The notes below the pieces were generated by a model. It was not told the origin of the DNA and made no database searches. It worked only from the letters and a program-made list of their open reading frames with translations. From Owenia fusiformis (Eukaryota > Annelida > Polychaeta > Sabellida > Oweniidae), in NCBI GenBank assembly GCA_903813345.2, contig CAIIXF020000009.1, positions 26,264,740 to 26,328,739 on the forward strand: DNA of 64,000 nucleotides. The letters run 5' to 3'. The translations under genes and the position numbers were made by a program. Positions 1-12,400 of the stretch are shown here, piece by piece; the stretch's first letter is position 1; each line of letters begins with the position of its first letter.

Positions 1-2
1 AG

Positions 3-71
3 TGCAGTCAACCTATCGTATCTGTCAAATTCAATGATGATTGGCTTCCCGATCCTAAGGCCGGGCGATAG
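3..71 (+). CDS. possible C-terminal exon fragment
   Basis: At the window edge, the frame starting at base 3 reads C-S-Q-P-I-V-S-V-K-F-N-D-D-W-L-P-D-P-K and ends in TAG at 69-71. The composition looks coding, and a CAG that could serve as an acceptor sits at 5-7. It could be the last exon of a gene entering from the left, but at 22 codons it may be chance. I do not recognise the protein. Confidence 0.15.
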   Translation, partial: CSQPIVSVKFNDDWLPDPKAGR

Positions 72-2824
72 TTATACAAAGTAGTTCAGTGTATTCAATG
101 CAATGACAAAAGAATGGTTGACAAGTACAGTACATGTAACTGCCTGGCAACATGATCTGCTATAAATTCATTAAAGCAATCCAAAAGCAATACAAAATTC
201 AATCAAAAATATTGACCATTGTCCTTGCAGCCATAGAAATATACAGGGGCAAATAGCAATATCACATCATGTAGGAGATTAAAGAATGTTGAGTTGGAGA
301 ATAATATGAACTACACGACTGCCATCTTTATACCAGTCTTAAACCAAAAATAACTTATTACATGAGATTTAAATAATGTACTTGCCAAATTGTTCACTGC
401 CTTCTGCAACATTAGGTTTCTTGAGAAATCTCCTACAAAAACATAAATACATAAGATATAATATATGTACATGTATATAAATTAGGCCATATACAAAGAG
501 TTTAAATTATAAACAAAACCAAGGTCAATATAGCTTAAATAATTTTTCAGAAGTTCCCTAGCCTCTATCACATGCATGTTTTGTGAGGCTAATAAAAGAA
601 GAGCTCTCTGACTCTCTATCATATATAGAGAAAATTGTGAAAAGGTGTTTCATTTGCATGGTTCTCAGTCTCTATAGCTCCACAAAAGAAATCCGTTTTG
701 TTATAAAATAATTCCCCTTTTCTATGATCAACAAATCCGAAGCTTTTTCATTTAAAATAGAAGTCTGTTCTCAATCATGCATGTTGATATTTAAAAAAAT
801 TTGCTTTTTATAAAATGCGAACGCTTTTCGTTCGGATTTTTTATGCGAATCCCATATATGCCACGCATTTGCTTCGAAATATGTGTATATGTCATGCATA
901 TGCTTTGAAATATTTTGTACCTATCCATGCCATGGATTTTTGGCAATTTATTCTAAAACAACGTGAACTATTCTAAAATTTCTAGTCGGGGTTCAATAAA
1001 TTTAAGTAATATTCTAAAAACCGTCATGTTAATTTTTCATGAATTGATATGGAACTGGCTAGGCTCCTTGATGAGATATTGCATGATTTCGTCAGGATTT
1101 TGTCTCAAGTTAAAACAAAAAGATCCAAAAAATGGCGATATTCGAAAACTGGACGAAATGTCGTTAACGTCTGACATTAGTAACTGGCTGTAAATTCTAA
1201 GTTAGCGATCCAGAAGATGTGAACTAATACATTGATCACTTCATGTGTGTTTTGGAATTTTTGATAAGGTAATAAGACCAAAACTCGCAATTCAAATTGT
1301 GATGTGGAAAAATGGCGATCATTTGATTTCAAATTTTAAGATTACGACATGACCCGTAGACAGCAGTAAAAAACATGCAGGGATTTATCTTTGGACAAAG
1401 GCCACCATGTTGTGGCCTTAGAAGAAGGTTAAGTTGCTTTATTTGCAGGCCTGTCAACTTGGGAACACCTAACATGAGGGGGGGGATACGAAATATTTCA
1501 AGGAAAATGCACATATGTGACACATACGGTATCCGCGTGAAAAGTCTGAACGAAATAAATTCGTTTTTTTCGGTGTTCGGTTTTGTGCTGTATCGGCGCG
1601 GTGATCACTTTTTTGAAGTTTTTCTCACAGCCCCTGTGGTTTTTCTATAGGAATATTTTTGCTTGACAATACTCAGGTACCTAAAATGCGTATTTGCGTG
1701 ACATATTCTGTCACGCAAAAAAAACTGGCGTGACTTCAAATTTTCCAGCAAAGCGTGACAAGTACGCAAATTGCGGGACAGTTGGACGGCCTGTATGAAG
1801 AAACAGCTGAGTGTTCAGTCAACTTTTGTTGAGGTGTCAACAGAACCATGGACTTTCTCGTGATTGACATCGAAGCCTAAGGCCCCTAAGGCCTAAGCTT
1901 CTAAAGGCAAGATCGATCCGATTAGAAGAGCAGATGAATGAATGAAATGAAATTGCTTGTCAATCAGTCATGTATATCAGGGGTAGTATGATGTATTTAA
2001 TAAAAGCTTGCATATATTATACCCAAAAATATCATAATGAATGTATATCAAATACTCACTTCTTCAATTTATTGGAGATATGTCTGTATTTACCAAGAAA
2101 ATCTTCTTTTTCCATTTTTTATTTTTTTGATAAATTTGCCCTGCCACCTTTTGAGGAAAATCAGTTCTAGACTAGCCTAGTCGATCAACATCAATATCCA
2201 AACTCAACACAATATATCAAGCGATTGTTAATTTAGATTTAAATACATATTCATCGAATTGTTCAATTAGCACATTATAATTAAACTATATATTAGTTTT
2301 CCCAAAAATCACAGAGGAATTCGATAATTGACATTGTGTAATTTATGTTGATAGATTGTTTTTCCTGGCAGTTCAAATTTCTACCAAATTTTAACTTTTT
2401 TTGTAACTCATCACTCCACCTCTCATATCATAACAGATATGATTTAATCTACAAAAGCTCATTTGAATATTGTAAGTACAAATACTTTTATTCATATTTA
2501 CTTGTTATTTTGACCTCAATTTGATTCACACGTTGAAGGATTTGTATAGGGAGGCTAAAATTACAGATTTTGTGAAGTTGCCCTTGCTTGGAATGATATA
2601 CCCTGTACTTTAGATCTATGCCATTTGTCCAAACCGCTTTGGAACCTTGTCAAACGAGTCTTATAGTTAGGGCTATATTTCTAGATGTACAGAATACGAT
2701 TTTGTCTGTTACATTGATATTACGTTCAACCACAGATTTGAAGTTTTGATCTTTTCAGGGGGGCGGGTATTGCATTACATGTATATGATCTGAAAAATAT
2801 GGATGAAATTCTTGCATTTTATGA
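72..2824. other. gene-free AT-rich spacer
   Basis: No convincing exon was seen. Around 850-960 there is a degenerate short repeat built on 'atgcatatgctttgaaatat'-type words. Around 1690-1790 several 'gcgtgac' words occur. Open frames here are short and of low complexity, and overlap on both strands, so I do not call genes. Confidence 0.4.
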
Positions 2825-5591
2825 ATTCATTGCTCCTTAGACCTCAAGGTGAATATCACCGTCGACAGCAAATGGATATTCGGTCAAGACTACCTTAGCC
2901 CACCTCCATACAGGAAGGACCGAAAGAAAGGTGCTGGCGGCGTCCTTATCGCAGTCAAAAGTGACTTCATATCAGTCGAATATGAAGCGACGGCTGATTG
3001 CGAAATCATATGGTCCAAAGCATTTCTATCTAATGGGGACATACTGTTTGGATCCTTCTATCGTCAACCAAACAACGATACTGGTGCTTTGGACTCGCTC
3101 CAAACATCCCTCGATAAACTATATGCTAATGGTAATACACATATGAAGAATATCTTCCTATGTGGTGACTTCAACTTACCAGACATCGATTGGGAGAATG
3201 GAACTATCAGGCCTAATTCTCAATATTCTAATGATCTTAATGAGAAGATGATTACAATAACTGATGATCATGGCCTAACCCAACTAGTCAAGGAACCAAC
3301 TAGACAAAATAACATCCTTGACTTAGTATTCACTACATGCCCAAACCTCGCAGAAAGAATCTCGGTGGTTCCGGGCATGAGTGATCATGAGGCAGTCCTA
3401 TGTGATATAAACCTAAAAATGAAAATTCAGAAAAAGAAGCCTCGTAAGGTCCACATATACAAGCGGGCAGAATGGACTGGACTTAAAGAGACTCTACGAT
3501 CTAAGTTTAGCGAATTCAAAGAGAACTCTGAAAGTAGATCAGTTGAAGAAAACTGGTCCTCCTTCAAATCTACATTAATATCGTCAATCAATGAGCATAT
3601 TCCAAGTAAAACTCTTAGCGGGAAATACAAAGTACCCTGGATTACCACCAGCATACTAAGAATGATCCGACAGAAACAAAGACGATATAATGTTGCCAAA
3701 CGTTCAAATGAACCTCATCATTGGCATAAATACAAATCACTACGGAAATTAATCCATAGTGAAATTCGTAAAGAACATCAACACTACATCAACGATCTGC
3801 TCGACATTGATGAAAGCGAAATCATAAATGAGAATGTTCAGCACAAAGGCATTACCAAACGCTTCTGGAGCTACATAAAGTCTAAACGCAAAGATGCATC
3901 AGGTATCAGCGTGCTTCGTAACAAAGATGGCGACGAAATAACAGACGCCGCCCAGAAAGCAAACATCCTCAATGACCAATACAATTCTGTATTCACAGAT
4001 GAGAATGCAACTCTACCAACAATGGTACCTAGTCAAATTCCTGAAATGCCAAATATCAAAATTTCAACAAAAGGAATTCATAAATTGCTAACTGGCCTAA
4101 ATCAATCAAAAGCCACTGGACCCGATCTTATTCCGACCAGGGTCCTGAAGGAATGCAGTGACAGCATATCACCATTCCTTCAAATAATTTTTCAACAGTC
4201 TATCGATGAAGGCTTAGTGCCTATGGACTGGAAACATGCCAATGTTACTGCTATCTACAAAAAGGGACGCAGAGATGAGGCTGTGAATTACAGGCCTGTA
4301 TCTCTGACGTCAGTTCCATGTAAAATAATGGAACATATTATATTCCATCATGTTATGGCCCATTTTGACCTCTATGAAATTCTAGTACATTTCCAACATG
4401 GATTCAGGTCAAAGCACTCATGTGAAACCCAACTTGTCAATACAATAGAGAATATAGCTCGGGCCCTCGACAACAATAAACAAACAGACATGTTGGTATT
4501 AGACTTTTCCAAAGCGTTTGACATGGTGGCTCACGAACGCCTCTTGCTCAAACTCGACTATTATGGAATTCGCAATAATAACTTGAACTGGTTCAGATCC
4601 TGGCTTGTGGGAAGATCACACTAGGTAGTGCTCGATGGTGAATCAAGTTCAAAAACTCCAGTAAAATCAGGAGTTCCTCAAGGAACAGTTCTTGGACCTC
4701 TCTGTTTCCTTGTTTATATCAATGATATGGGCAACAACCTATCATCCTCAGCCTCAAACTATTTGCTGACGACAGCCTTTTATTCATGACAGTTGAAAGC
4801 AAGCAAGATGCATTAACACTACAGGAGAATCTAGATAAACTGGTCTCCTGGGCATCAACATGGCAAATGAAATTCCATCCATCAAAATGCTATGTGCTAA
4901 ATATTCACAAAGGTAAATCCCCTATCATTCACAATTACACCATGCTTGGGGAAAACCTTAAGTCGGTAACACACATCCCATACCTAGGTATTGACATCAC
5001 AAACAACTTACGCTGGACTACACATATTCAAACTATTGTATCCAAAGCCAATAAGATGCTTGGATTTCTCAGGCGCAACCTCCATCAATGCCCTGAAAAC
5101 GTGAAGGCTCAGGCGTATAAGTCACTTGTCCGGCCTAATTTAGAGTATGCCAGTTCGGCATGGGATCCATACCGACAAAAAGATATTGATATGTTGGAAC
5201 AGGTACAGAGAAGAGCAGCAAGGTTTGTAACCAAATGTCACTCATAATATCAAGGGAACCAGGCTGCGTCACCAAAGCTCTTCAAGACCTACAGTGGGAG
5301 CCACTGAAGGAGCGTCGAGAGGCTGCTAGAGTTTTCCTTTTCTACAAAGGAAAACAAAACCTAGCAGCCATCGACGTGCCTCCATACTTCCGCCAACAGA
5401 TCAATACCAGCACCAGGCTGTATCATCCTTCTAAGTTCATACAACCATCAACTAGAACGGATGTATACAAATTTAGGTATTTCCCTAGGACAATAGCTAA
5501 ATGGAACACTCTACCTGGTGACATCTTAGACTGTGACAGTCTAAGTAGTTTTAAATCATCATACTATGCCTATGTCAATAACTGCAATTAA
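2825..5591 (+). pseudogene. broken LINE ORF2: endonuclease plus reverse transcriptase
   Basis: This is a degraded LINE polyprotein. The APE-type endonuclease is recognised by FYRQPNND, the GDFN motif in IFLCGDFNLPDIDW, and SDHEAVL. The first part of that domain is missing. Reverse transcriptase motifs follow: [67 protein letters not shown] and the catalytic FADD near 4768. Three lesions are visible. A TAG stop at 4622-4624 sits where a sense codon is expected, and a single C-to-T change would explain it. A frameshift near 4750-4765 lies just before FADD. Another frameshift lies near 5235, after RRAARFVTKCHS. The last frame, ending at 5591, carries the usual C-terminal region. The frame is open from 2825 but has no ATG, consistent with 5' truncation. 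This copy cannot make a working enzyme. Confidence 0.9.
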
Positions 5592-5896
5592 ATAGGTGTG
5601 TTTTTAATATAGATCTATGTTTTAATGTAAAAGGTCCCCAGTGCACAGCAACAAGCCTGCACTACTGGTAAAGAGGGGTGATGTGAACGCGGTAGCCTGA
5701 CACAGTCACCCCAGGGTATTTCAACATAAGGAAAGTTCCTTTCCATTTTAATGAGTTGCAAACCATAGATCTATTTTTAAATGTTAAAGTTTTAAATTAT
5801 ATTCTATTCAAATTCTATCACTGTTAAATTATATATCTGCTTTATATGGGCTTATTAGCCTTTTGCAGATTATTGACATAGACATAGACATAGACA
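2825..5896 (+). mobile_element. 5'-truncated non-LTR retrotransposon (Jockey/CR1-like LINE)
   Basis: The element starts inside the endonuclease domain, runs through the reverse transcriptase and the C-terminal region, and continues into a ~300-bp 3' UTR. It ends in a (GACATA)n tail at about 5874-5896. A short microsatellite tail rather than poly(A) is typical of CR1/L2/Jockey-type LINEs. No ORF1 and no 5' UTR are present, as expected from incomplete target-primed reverse transcription. The exact clade cannot be settled by eye. Confidence 0.9.
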
Positions 5897-6013
5897 TCAT
5901 AGTACTACAGTATGCTTGATTGTGAGGTTTCTGCATTTTGCTTTGCCATCATCATCAATCAGCAGGTCATCTCAGATTATCATCTCCGTTAAATTTCAGT
6001 ATTTCTGATTAGA

Positions 6014-6095
6014 CAGTTTTCTATCACTGTTAGATTATAATCTGCTTTAAATGGACTTAATAGCTTTTTGCTGATTATTGATAATACATCATGCA
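6014..6095 (+). mobile_element. solo 3' end of a related LINE
   Basis: Bases 6014-6095 closely resemble the last ~80 bases of the LINE 3' UTR at 5805-5880: both share 'ttctatcactgtta', then 'atctgcttta', 'tgg-cttattagc' and 'gattattga'. It looks like an extremely short, independently inserted or rearranged 3' end of the same family. Confidence 0.55.
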
Positions 6096-6350
6096 CAGGG
6101 GTTTCACTAGAATTTCTTACAACAGGCTAAATAAATGCAAACAACAGGCAAAATTAATGGAAATCATAAATTGAAACATGGAAAAATCGAAAAGTCCCTA
6201 AAAACAAAAGGAGATTATGTGAAAACAACTGGTGAGAATCGCCTACTGCTAATGAAACCCCTGCATGTAGATGTTAGAGAAGAGACATGCAAATGAAGTT
6301 GAGCATATATTTTTTTTGTCTTGCAGTAGTAAGGAACTGGAACAACTATA

Positions 6351-8906
6351 ATGATGAATCGTCTTGGAAGGTGTATTGGCAGTTTAGCCTTACAGTGTCG
6401 TTCGTGTAAACTGTCCCATAGAATACCAAGTCAAATAAACATTGCACAAAGTAGACAATCAATTTACCATCATACCTGTCGAGGAATAACAACAACACAG
6501 CAGTTAAATATGCGAGATAAAGACATTGAAGAAGTTGAAAAAAGACAAATAATGAAAGAAGGACAATATTTTGAGCAAATAGCCAAAGTTGCTAAAAATC
6601 GAGAAGCTTTTCAAGAAGCAGTAATGCGTTATAAAACACGACAAGGGGTCTACCACAGAGGACATGTAGAATTTATATATGCTGCCATGGATAAAATGAC
6701 AATGTTCAATGTGCATAAAGATCTTGAAGTTTATAAGACAATTATGAAGATATTCCCTGAAGATAAAATGGTGCCTACAAGCGTTTGGCAGGTGGAATTC
6801 CAACACTACCCAAAACAACAAAATTGCATGATTGACATTTTGGAAAAGATGGAATATAATAGTGAGTAATTGCTTATTAATACATGTAGCATCATTATTT
6901 TAGTCATGAAAGGGGCATCGGTCAAATCTGGTACCTGGGTACTCATATTTTTATCTGAATACGATTCATTGTTACCATTTTGATCTTTGTAATGAAATCA
7001 GACATAGATTTGCTATGAGAGTAAGTAAGGTGGTAGGGGGAATCAAGCTATAACAAAATAGATATATAATTTACAGTGTATTGTAATATCAACATGTAAC
7101 CTACATGTACATGTATTTCAGGTGTAATTCCTGATGACGAAACTGGAAAGATCATCAAGAAAATATTTGGGACTAAAGTTCATGCATTTCGAAAGTACCA
7201 ACGTATGATGTATTGGATGCCGAAATTCAAGAATGCCAACCCTTACCCAGTTCCTTTACACCTACCGGAAGATGAATCTGAGTTGGCCATTTTAGCGTTG
7301 AAACGTATGGCAGTGGATAAAGAGAATATTGTTACTGTTCACCAGGTTGGAATCTCATTATAACAGTAACAGCACCAAAAAGTGGTGACAATTGTTATGG
7401 TCTCTGTTTTTTGTGGCGGCGGTTGGTGATCGGCGGTTAGGGTTTGTAACGAATGGTGGTGACTTTTACATGTTAATGCCTTGTTCAATAAATAAATCAA
7501 TTTTCAATGGTATTTCAAAGGACTGATCCAGTGGAATGAAACAGGATTTTTTAATTAGATTGTGGTTTTTATGTCACCACCAAAAAGTGGTGACATATTG
7601 TTATGGTCTCCGCTTTTTTTTGACGGCAGCAGATGGCGGTTGGTGGCTGGTGGTTGGCAGTTGCCGATCGGCGCCTGTAACAAATTCTTACAACTTCCAA
7701 ATAATCATGTTTTCAGAATTTCAAATCTGACTTTATATTTAAGATTTTCAATGACCTTTTCAAGGTCAAAAAGGTCAAATTGACCAATTTATTTTTTCAA
7801 AATCATCTACAAGTTCTCAGAAATTCAAATCTGACTTAGGATTGAACTCATAATATTGTGAGCAACTAGGTGGTGACATTTTGTCATGTATGCATACAAG
7901 TTGTATGTTGATAATTAAAAAGTAAACAAACTGACAAGTAAACAAACAGGTTGTATGTTAATAATGAAGAAGTCGATAAATAATTAACAAGTAAACAAAA
8001 TTAATGATCTTTTTCTCTTTTAGACTGAAGAGGAAGTGGAGTCCTGCATTGATGACACATTTGTGGCAAGTGCCCAAAGTACAATCCAGAGGGCGCTGAT
8101 CAATGGACACCCTACAGATAAGCCACTATTTGTAGAGGGAGGTTATAAAGTCTGGATGAGGGAAAAATGTCTGAATTACTTCGTTCTTAAAGCTGATCCA
8201 GTTCTTGAGAAATATGGCCATGTTGAACAAAGAACTGATGACAGTATGTATTTAAAACAGTTTACAGCATCATATAACAGTAATGGGAATAAGGTGAAAC
8301 AACAAATGAATTTCATGAGTTGTCAGGGGACATCAACGCATTCGGTAATATTAAATAATGACTTTGACAATGACAATGACAATGACTAGAGGTGTGTTTT
8401 CAAATCTTTAGATCTATGGGAAAATGTTAATAGTTGCACTCCCCTTATATCTGAATATTGTCCATATATATCTTTTATTGACTCTCTGATGTCATTACAA
8501 TGACATATTAGTCACTAAAAAACTAAAATTTACAATCTACAAAACTGACCATACTGCCATATAAGTAGGATCAACATTGATATATTTGGGCAGTTTTCCA
8601 TCAACTCAAATATTAAACATATGTTATTATCTTTTAGACTGGTTTGAGTGGAACATGTTCACTGGAGAGAAAGACCAATCAGAGATAGCTGAGGCCAGAT
8701 CAATGCATGAACAGGACGAGGGAACAATACTAGCGATGTGCATCACAGGCTCAAGTAGCAAGGACTCACTGATATCATGGATAAAACTCTTACAACTTTC
8801 AAATCCTAATTTACCTCATATACCTGTTGTGTTTGCAATAAGGACTCCTGAAAGTGAACTGGAAACAATCGAAGATGATCCACATGGGGATCTGGTGAAT
8901 ATCTAA
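6351..8906 (+). CDS. ECSIT: ECSIT, Toll-pathway signalling intermediate / complex I assembly factor
   Basis: The four coding exons are 6351-6861, 7122-7345, 8024-8243 and 8638-8906; phases match at every joint (1, 0, 1). The rebuilt protein has 407 aa, close to the ~430 aa of vertebrate ECSIT. Recognisable blocks are YHRGHVEFIYAAM, VWQVEFQHYPKQQNCMIDIL, RMMYWMPKFKNANPYPVP, DNWFEWNMFTGEKDQSE and the C-terminal EGTILAMCITGSSSKDSLISW. The N-terminus (MMNRLGRCIGSL.., rich in Arg and Ser, no acidic residues for ~45 aa) looks like a mitochondrial targeting sequence. Known family roles are assembly of mitochondrial complex I and a scaffold in TRAF6/Toll signalling. The ATG at 6351 is followed by a second ATG. 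A polypyrimidine tract and AG at 6325-6326 suggest a 5' UTR intron. An AATAAA lies at 8927-8932. Confidence 0.95.
7370..7900. repeat. intronic repeat with GTCACCAC/GTGGTGAC palindrome
   Basis: In ECSIT intron 2 a module containing 'caccaaaaagtggtgac', 'ttgttatggtctc' and a GGCGG-rich tail occurs at about 7372-7445 and again at 7573-7680. The second copy begins with the hairpin GTCACCAC-caaaa-GTGGTGAC. A further 'ggtggtgacattttgtcatg' lies near 7870. This looks like a dispersed MITE-like family. Confidence 0.5.
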
Positions 8907-8926
8907 TATGTGAATGATTTATAGTG

Positions 8927-8932
8927 AATAAA
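8927..8932 (+). promoter_or_regulatory. polyadenylation signal of ECSIT
   Basis: An AATAAA hexamer lies 21 bases after the ECSIT stop codon on the same strand. Confidence 0.6.
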
Positions 8933-9028
8933 GGTTAATTAATTGAAATGTATTCTAAATGTAGAATTTGCCATGAGGGTTTAAACCACAAAGGCTAGTC
9001 AAAATTAAGTTAATTTAAAAAAAATAGG

Positions 9029-9145
9029 TCAAACTGCAAAATGATGTCAAATTGCAAAAGTTGTAGAATCGGTTGAATTGCAAAAGTAGGACAAATGACA
9101 AAATTAGGTCGAATTGGGAAAGTGGGTCAAATTGCAGAAGTAAGT
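9029..9145. repeat. degenerate short tandem repeat
   Basis: Diverged units of about 18-25 bp on the theme 'ggtcaaattgcaaaagta' lie between the convergent ECSIT and DFPase 3' ends. Confidence 0.6.
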
Positions 9146-9362
9146 CTGGTGATATTACAAATTAAAAATATCTTGCACTCATAGCCATTTGTCAGATGTT
9201 GATTGCAATCACTCTAATAACAGAAGACACTATTTACTGGTAATCAAATGTGTCATAGGGGGTCAGGTTTCTGCCATCACTAGGTCAAACTCAAAGGCTG
9301 AATTATGAAGTGCTTTATATCATATCATCATATGTTAAAGTAACAGTACACTTAACATCAAA

Positions 9363-9368
9363 TTTATT
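9363..9368 (-). promoter_or_regulatory. possible polyadenylation signal of the DFPase-like gene
   Basis: TTTATT on the + strand reads AATAAA on the - strand, 63 bases past the DFPase-like stop codon. Other AT-rich alternatives lie nearby. Confidence 0.35.
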
Positions 9369-9430
9369 CACTGAATTTTATTTTTACATCTTATTTATGA
9401 AACCTGATACACGTGCCACAGGTTCTATCT

Positions 9431-12400
9431 TTAAAACTCACAATATTGCTTCATTCCTTTGGTTTTCCAATCGTGAAGGTTCCACAAGCCATCAAATGAA
9501 TGTTCAGTTATGTAAAGCTCATTTGAGTCTGGCCTAAAGTGAACGTCTGAGGGGCGGAATGGGCAGTTTATGTGACATATGGGTTTACCGCCATTAGGAC
9601 CATAAACATCTAGAGCACCTTTGCCAAGATTTGTAACTATCAGGTTCCCTTCTGCATCAAAATCCATTCCATCTGGGATAAAATTGCCTACAATACACAG
9701 AGACCAGTTTTTATGGTTTGACTAGTAAATGTAGACTTATCCAAACGATCAGTTGCTACATGTATATCCTTGACGTAAATGTATAGAAGATTATATGTAT
9801 TTCAGAAAGGGTACACAAAAAGTTTTCTGATTAGTAAATTATTTTCATTTGGACTAATGTATAAATGTAAATGGCTCACGTGATCTTAAGCTTGAAGTTC
9901 CCCAAATCTGTTTATTTGTCACTTGACAAGGCCCAACAATATCGAAGCTCGAGAGGTATGCCTTCTTGTTGAAGCTCTGTCCAAAGATTAATTTCACTGG
10001 GTCCCCACTGCTGTTATGTTGCACAGCTAAACCATTGGGGAATAACAGCCCAGTGGCTATTTTACTAAGCTCACCAGCTCTTGTGTAACAATACAAACTC
10101 CCAAATGGATCCTAATAATCAAGAAAGAAATATTTTATTTTACTGAGGTGAATATCTGAATCTTTCAAGTAATATTCTAATGAAGCCCAATTAACTCATT
10201 CTAATTCATCGGAGTCTTTATCTAAACTTTCTCTCTTTTCCAAGGGATGGTAAAGACTGAATCCCACAATACAATCAACATATTTTGAAAGTGGTATATG
10301 TATTTACCCAAATCATGGGCATTCAATAGAAAGCCCATGCCCAAAATATATGATACACATTAACAAATACTCAACCACAATCACTACAGCAACATTCTGA
10401 TACTCAGACCATCTCTGCAATGCATAAGAATGAGAGAAGGAAACCGAAAGAAGGCTGCGATATCTCACGATGCTACAGCCACTGACACGGCGACTCATGA
10501 CTGATCTGACGAATGTATTCACGTTACCTCAAATGACTGTATAAAGTCGTGTGGTGCAATTGGACCGGCTGGCGCAGTTAACCACAAGTTCCCATGATAG
10601 TCAAACATAAGATCATTACACCCTTGCAGGTCATCACCCTGGTTGTCTTTGGTTGCTATCTGTAACGCGAAATGTCATCTCATTTCATTTAGCTGTGGTT
10701 GCTATCTTTAATGCAAAATGTCATCTCATTTCATAAAGCTGTGGTTGCTATCTTTAATCCAAAATGTCATCTTATTTCATCAAGCTATGGTTGCTATCTT
10801 TAATGCAAAATGTCATCTCATTTCATCAAGCTATGGTTGCTATCTTTAATGCAAAATGTCATCTCATTCCATCAAGCTTTGGTTGCTATCTTTAATGCAA
10901 AATGTCATCTTATTTCATCAAGCTATGGTTGCTATCTTTAATGCAAAATGTCATCTTATTTTATCAAGCTATGGTTGCTATCTTTAATGCAAAATGTCAT
11001 CTAATTTCATCAAGCTTTGGTTGCTATCTTTAATGCAAAATGTCATATTATTTCATCAAGCTTTGGTTACTATATTTAATGCAAAATGTCATCTTATTTC
11101 ACCAAGCTTTGGTTGCTATATTTAATGCAAAATGTTATCTCATTTCATAAAGCTATGGTTGCTATCTTTAATGCAAAATGTCATCTCATTTCATCAAGCT
11201 TTGGTTGCTATCTTTAATGCAAAATGTCATCTCATTTCATCAAGCTTTGGTTGCTATTTTAATGCAAAATGTCATCTTATTTCATCAAGCTATGGTTGCT
11301 ATCTTTAATGCAAAATGTTATCTCATTTCATCAAGCTATGGTTGCTATCTTTAATGCAAAATGTCATCTCATTTCATCAAGCTTTGGTTGCTATCTTCAA
11401 TGCAAAATGTCATCTCATTTCATCAAGCTTTGGTTGCTATCTTTAATGCAAAATGTCATCTCATTTCATCAAGCTTTGGTTGCTATCTTTAATGCAAAAC
11501 GTCATCTTATTTCATCAAGCTATGGTTGCTATCTTTAATGCGAAATGTCATCTCATTTCATAAAGCTATGGTTGCTATCTTTAATGCATAATGTCATCTT
11601 ATTTCATCAAGCTATGGTTGCTATCTTTAATGCAAAATGTCATCTCATTTCATCAAGCTATGGTTGCTATATTAATGCAAAATGTCATCTCATTTCATCA
11701 AGCTTTGGTTGCTATATTAATGCAAAATGTCATCTCATTTCATCAAGCTGTGGTCTATCTTTAATGCAAAATGTCATCTCATTTCATCAAGCTGTGGTTG
11801 CTATATTAATGCAAAATGTCATCTCATTTCATCAAGCTATGGTTGCTATCTTTAATGTAAAATGTCATCTAATTTCATCAAACTTTGGTTGCTATCTTTA
11901 ATGCAAAATGTCATCTTATTTCATCAAGCTTTGGTTGCTATATTTAATGCAAAATGTTATCTCATTTCATCAAGCTATGGTTGCTATCTTTAATGCAAAA
12001 TGCCATCTCATTTCATCAAGCTGTGGTTGTGGCTCAAACAAGGGATGAAACTAACACTCTATACATGCATAGGAAGAATACGTGGTGAAGTACCCTCTGT
12101 ATACACTCTTTTGACTTAGCTTCTTAACTTGAAGAGACTTACTTGTTGAAAAGTGCCATTCTGATTTACTTTTAGTATACCAAGTCTCATGTCAGCCACC
12201 CAAATATTGTTTTCGTGATCACATTGACAACCATTCGGCCGACCACCAAATCCACCAACTGACGGAGACAAAAGTACAGTTGCCTACGAATATCAAGATC
12301 AATAAACTAGAATTAGAAACTTTTTTGGAACATGTAACTGTTTGACAAAACATTGTCCAAAATATATACCCGTGATACAAAAAGTAAGACAGATTTCTTT

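Noticed and set aside
11269-11901. Open frames of 89 and 118 codons with repeating peptide (ISFHQAMVAIFNAKCHL)
   Set aside because: They are translations of the 46-bp intronic minisatellite on the strand opposite to the gene; the unit is not a multiple of three.
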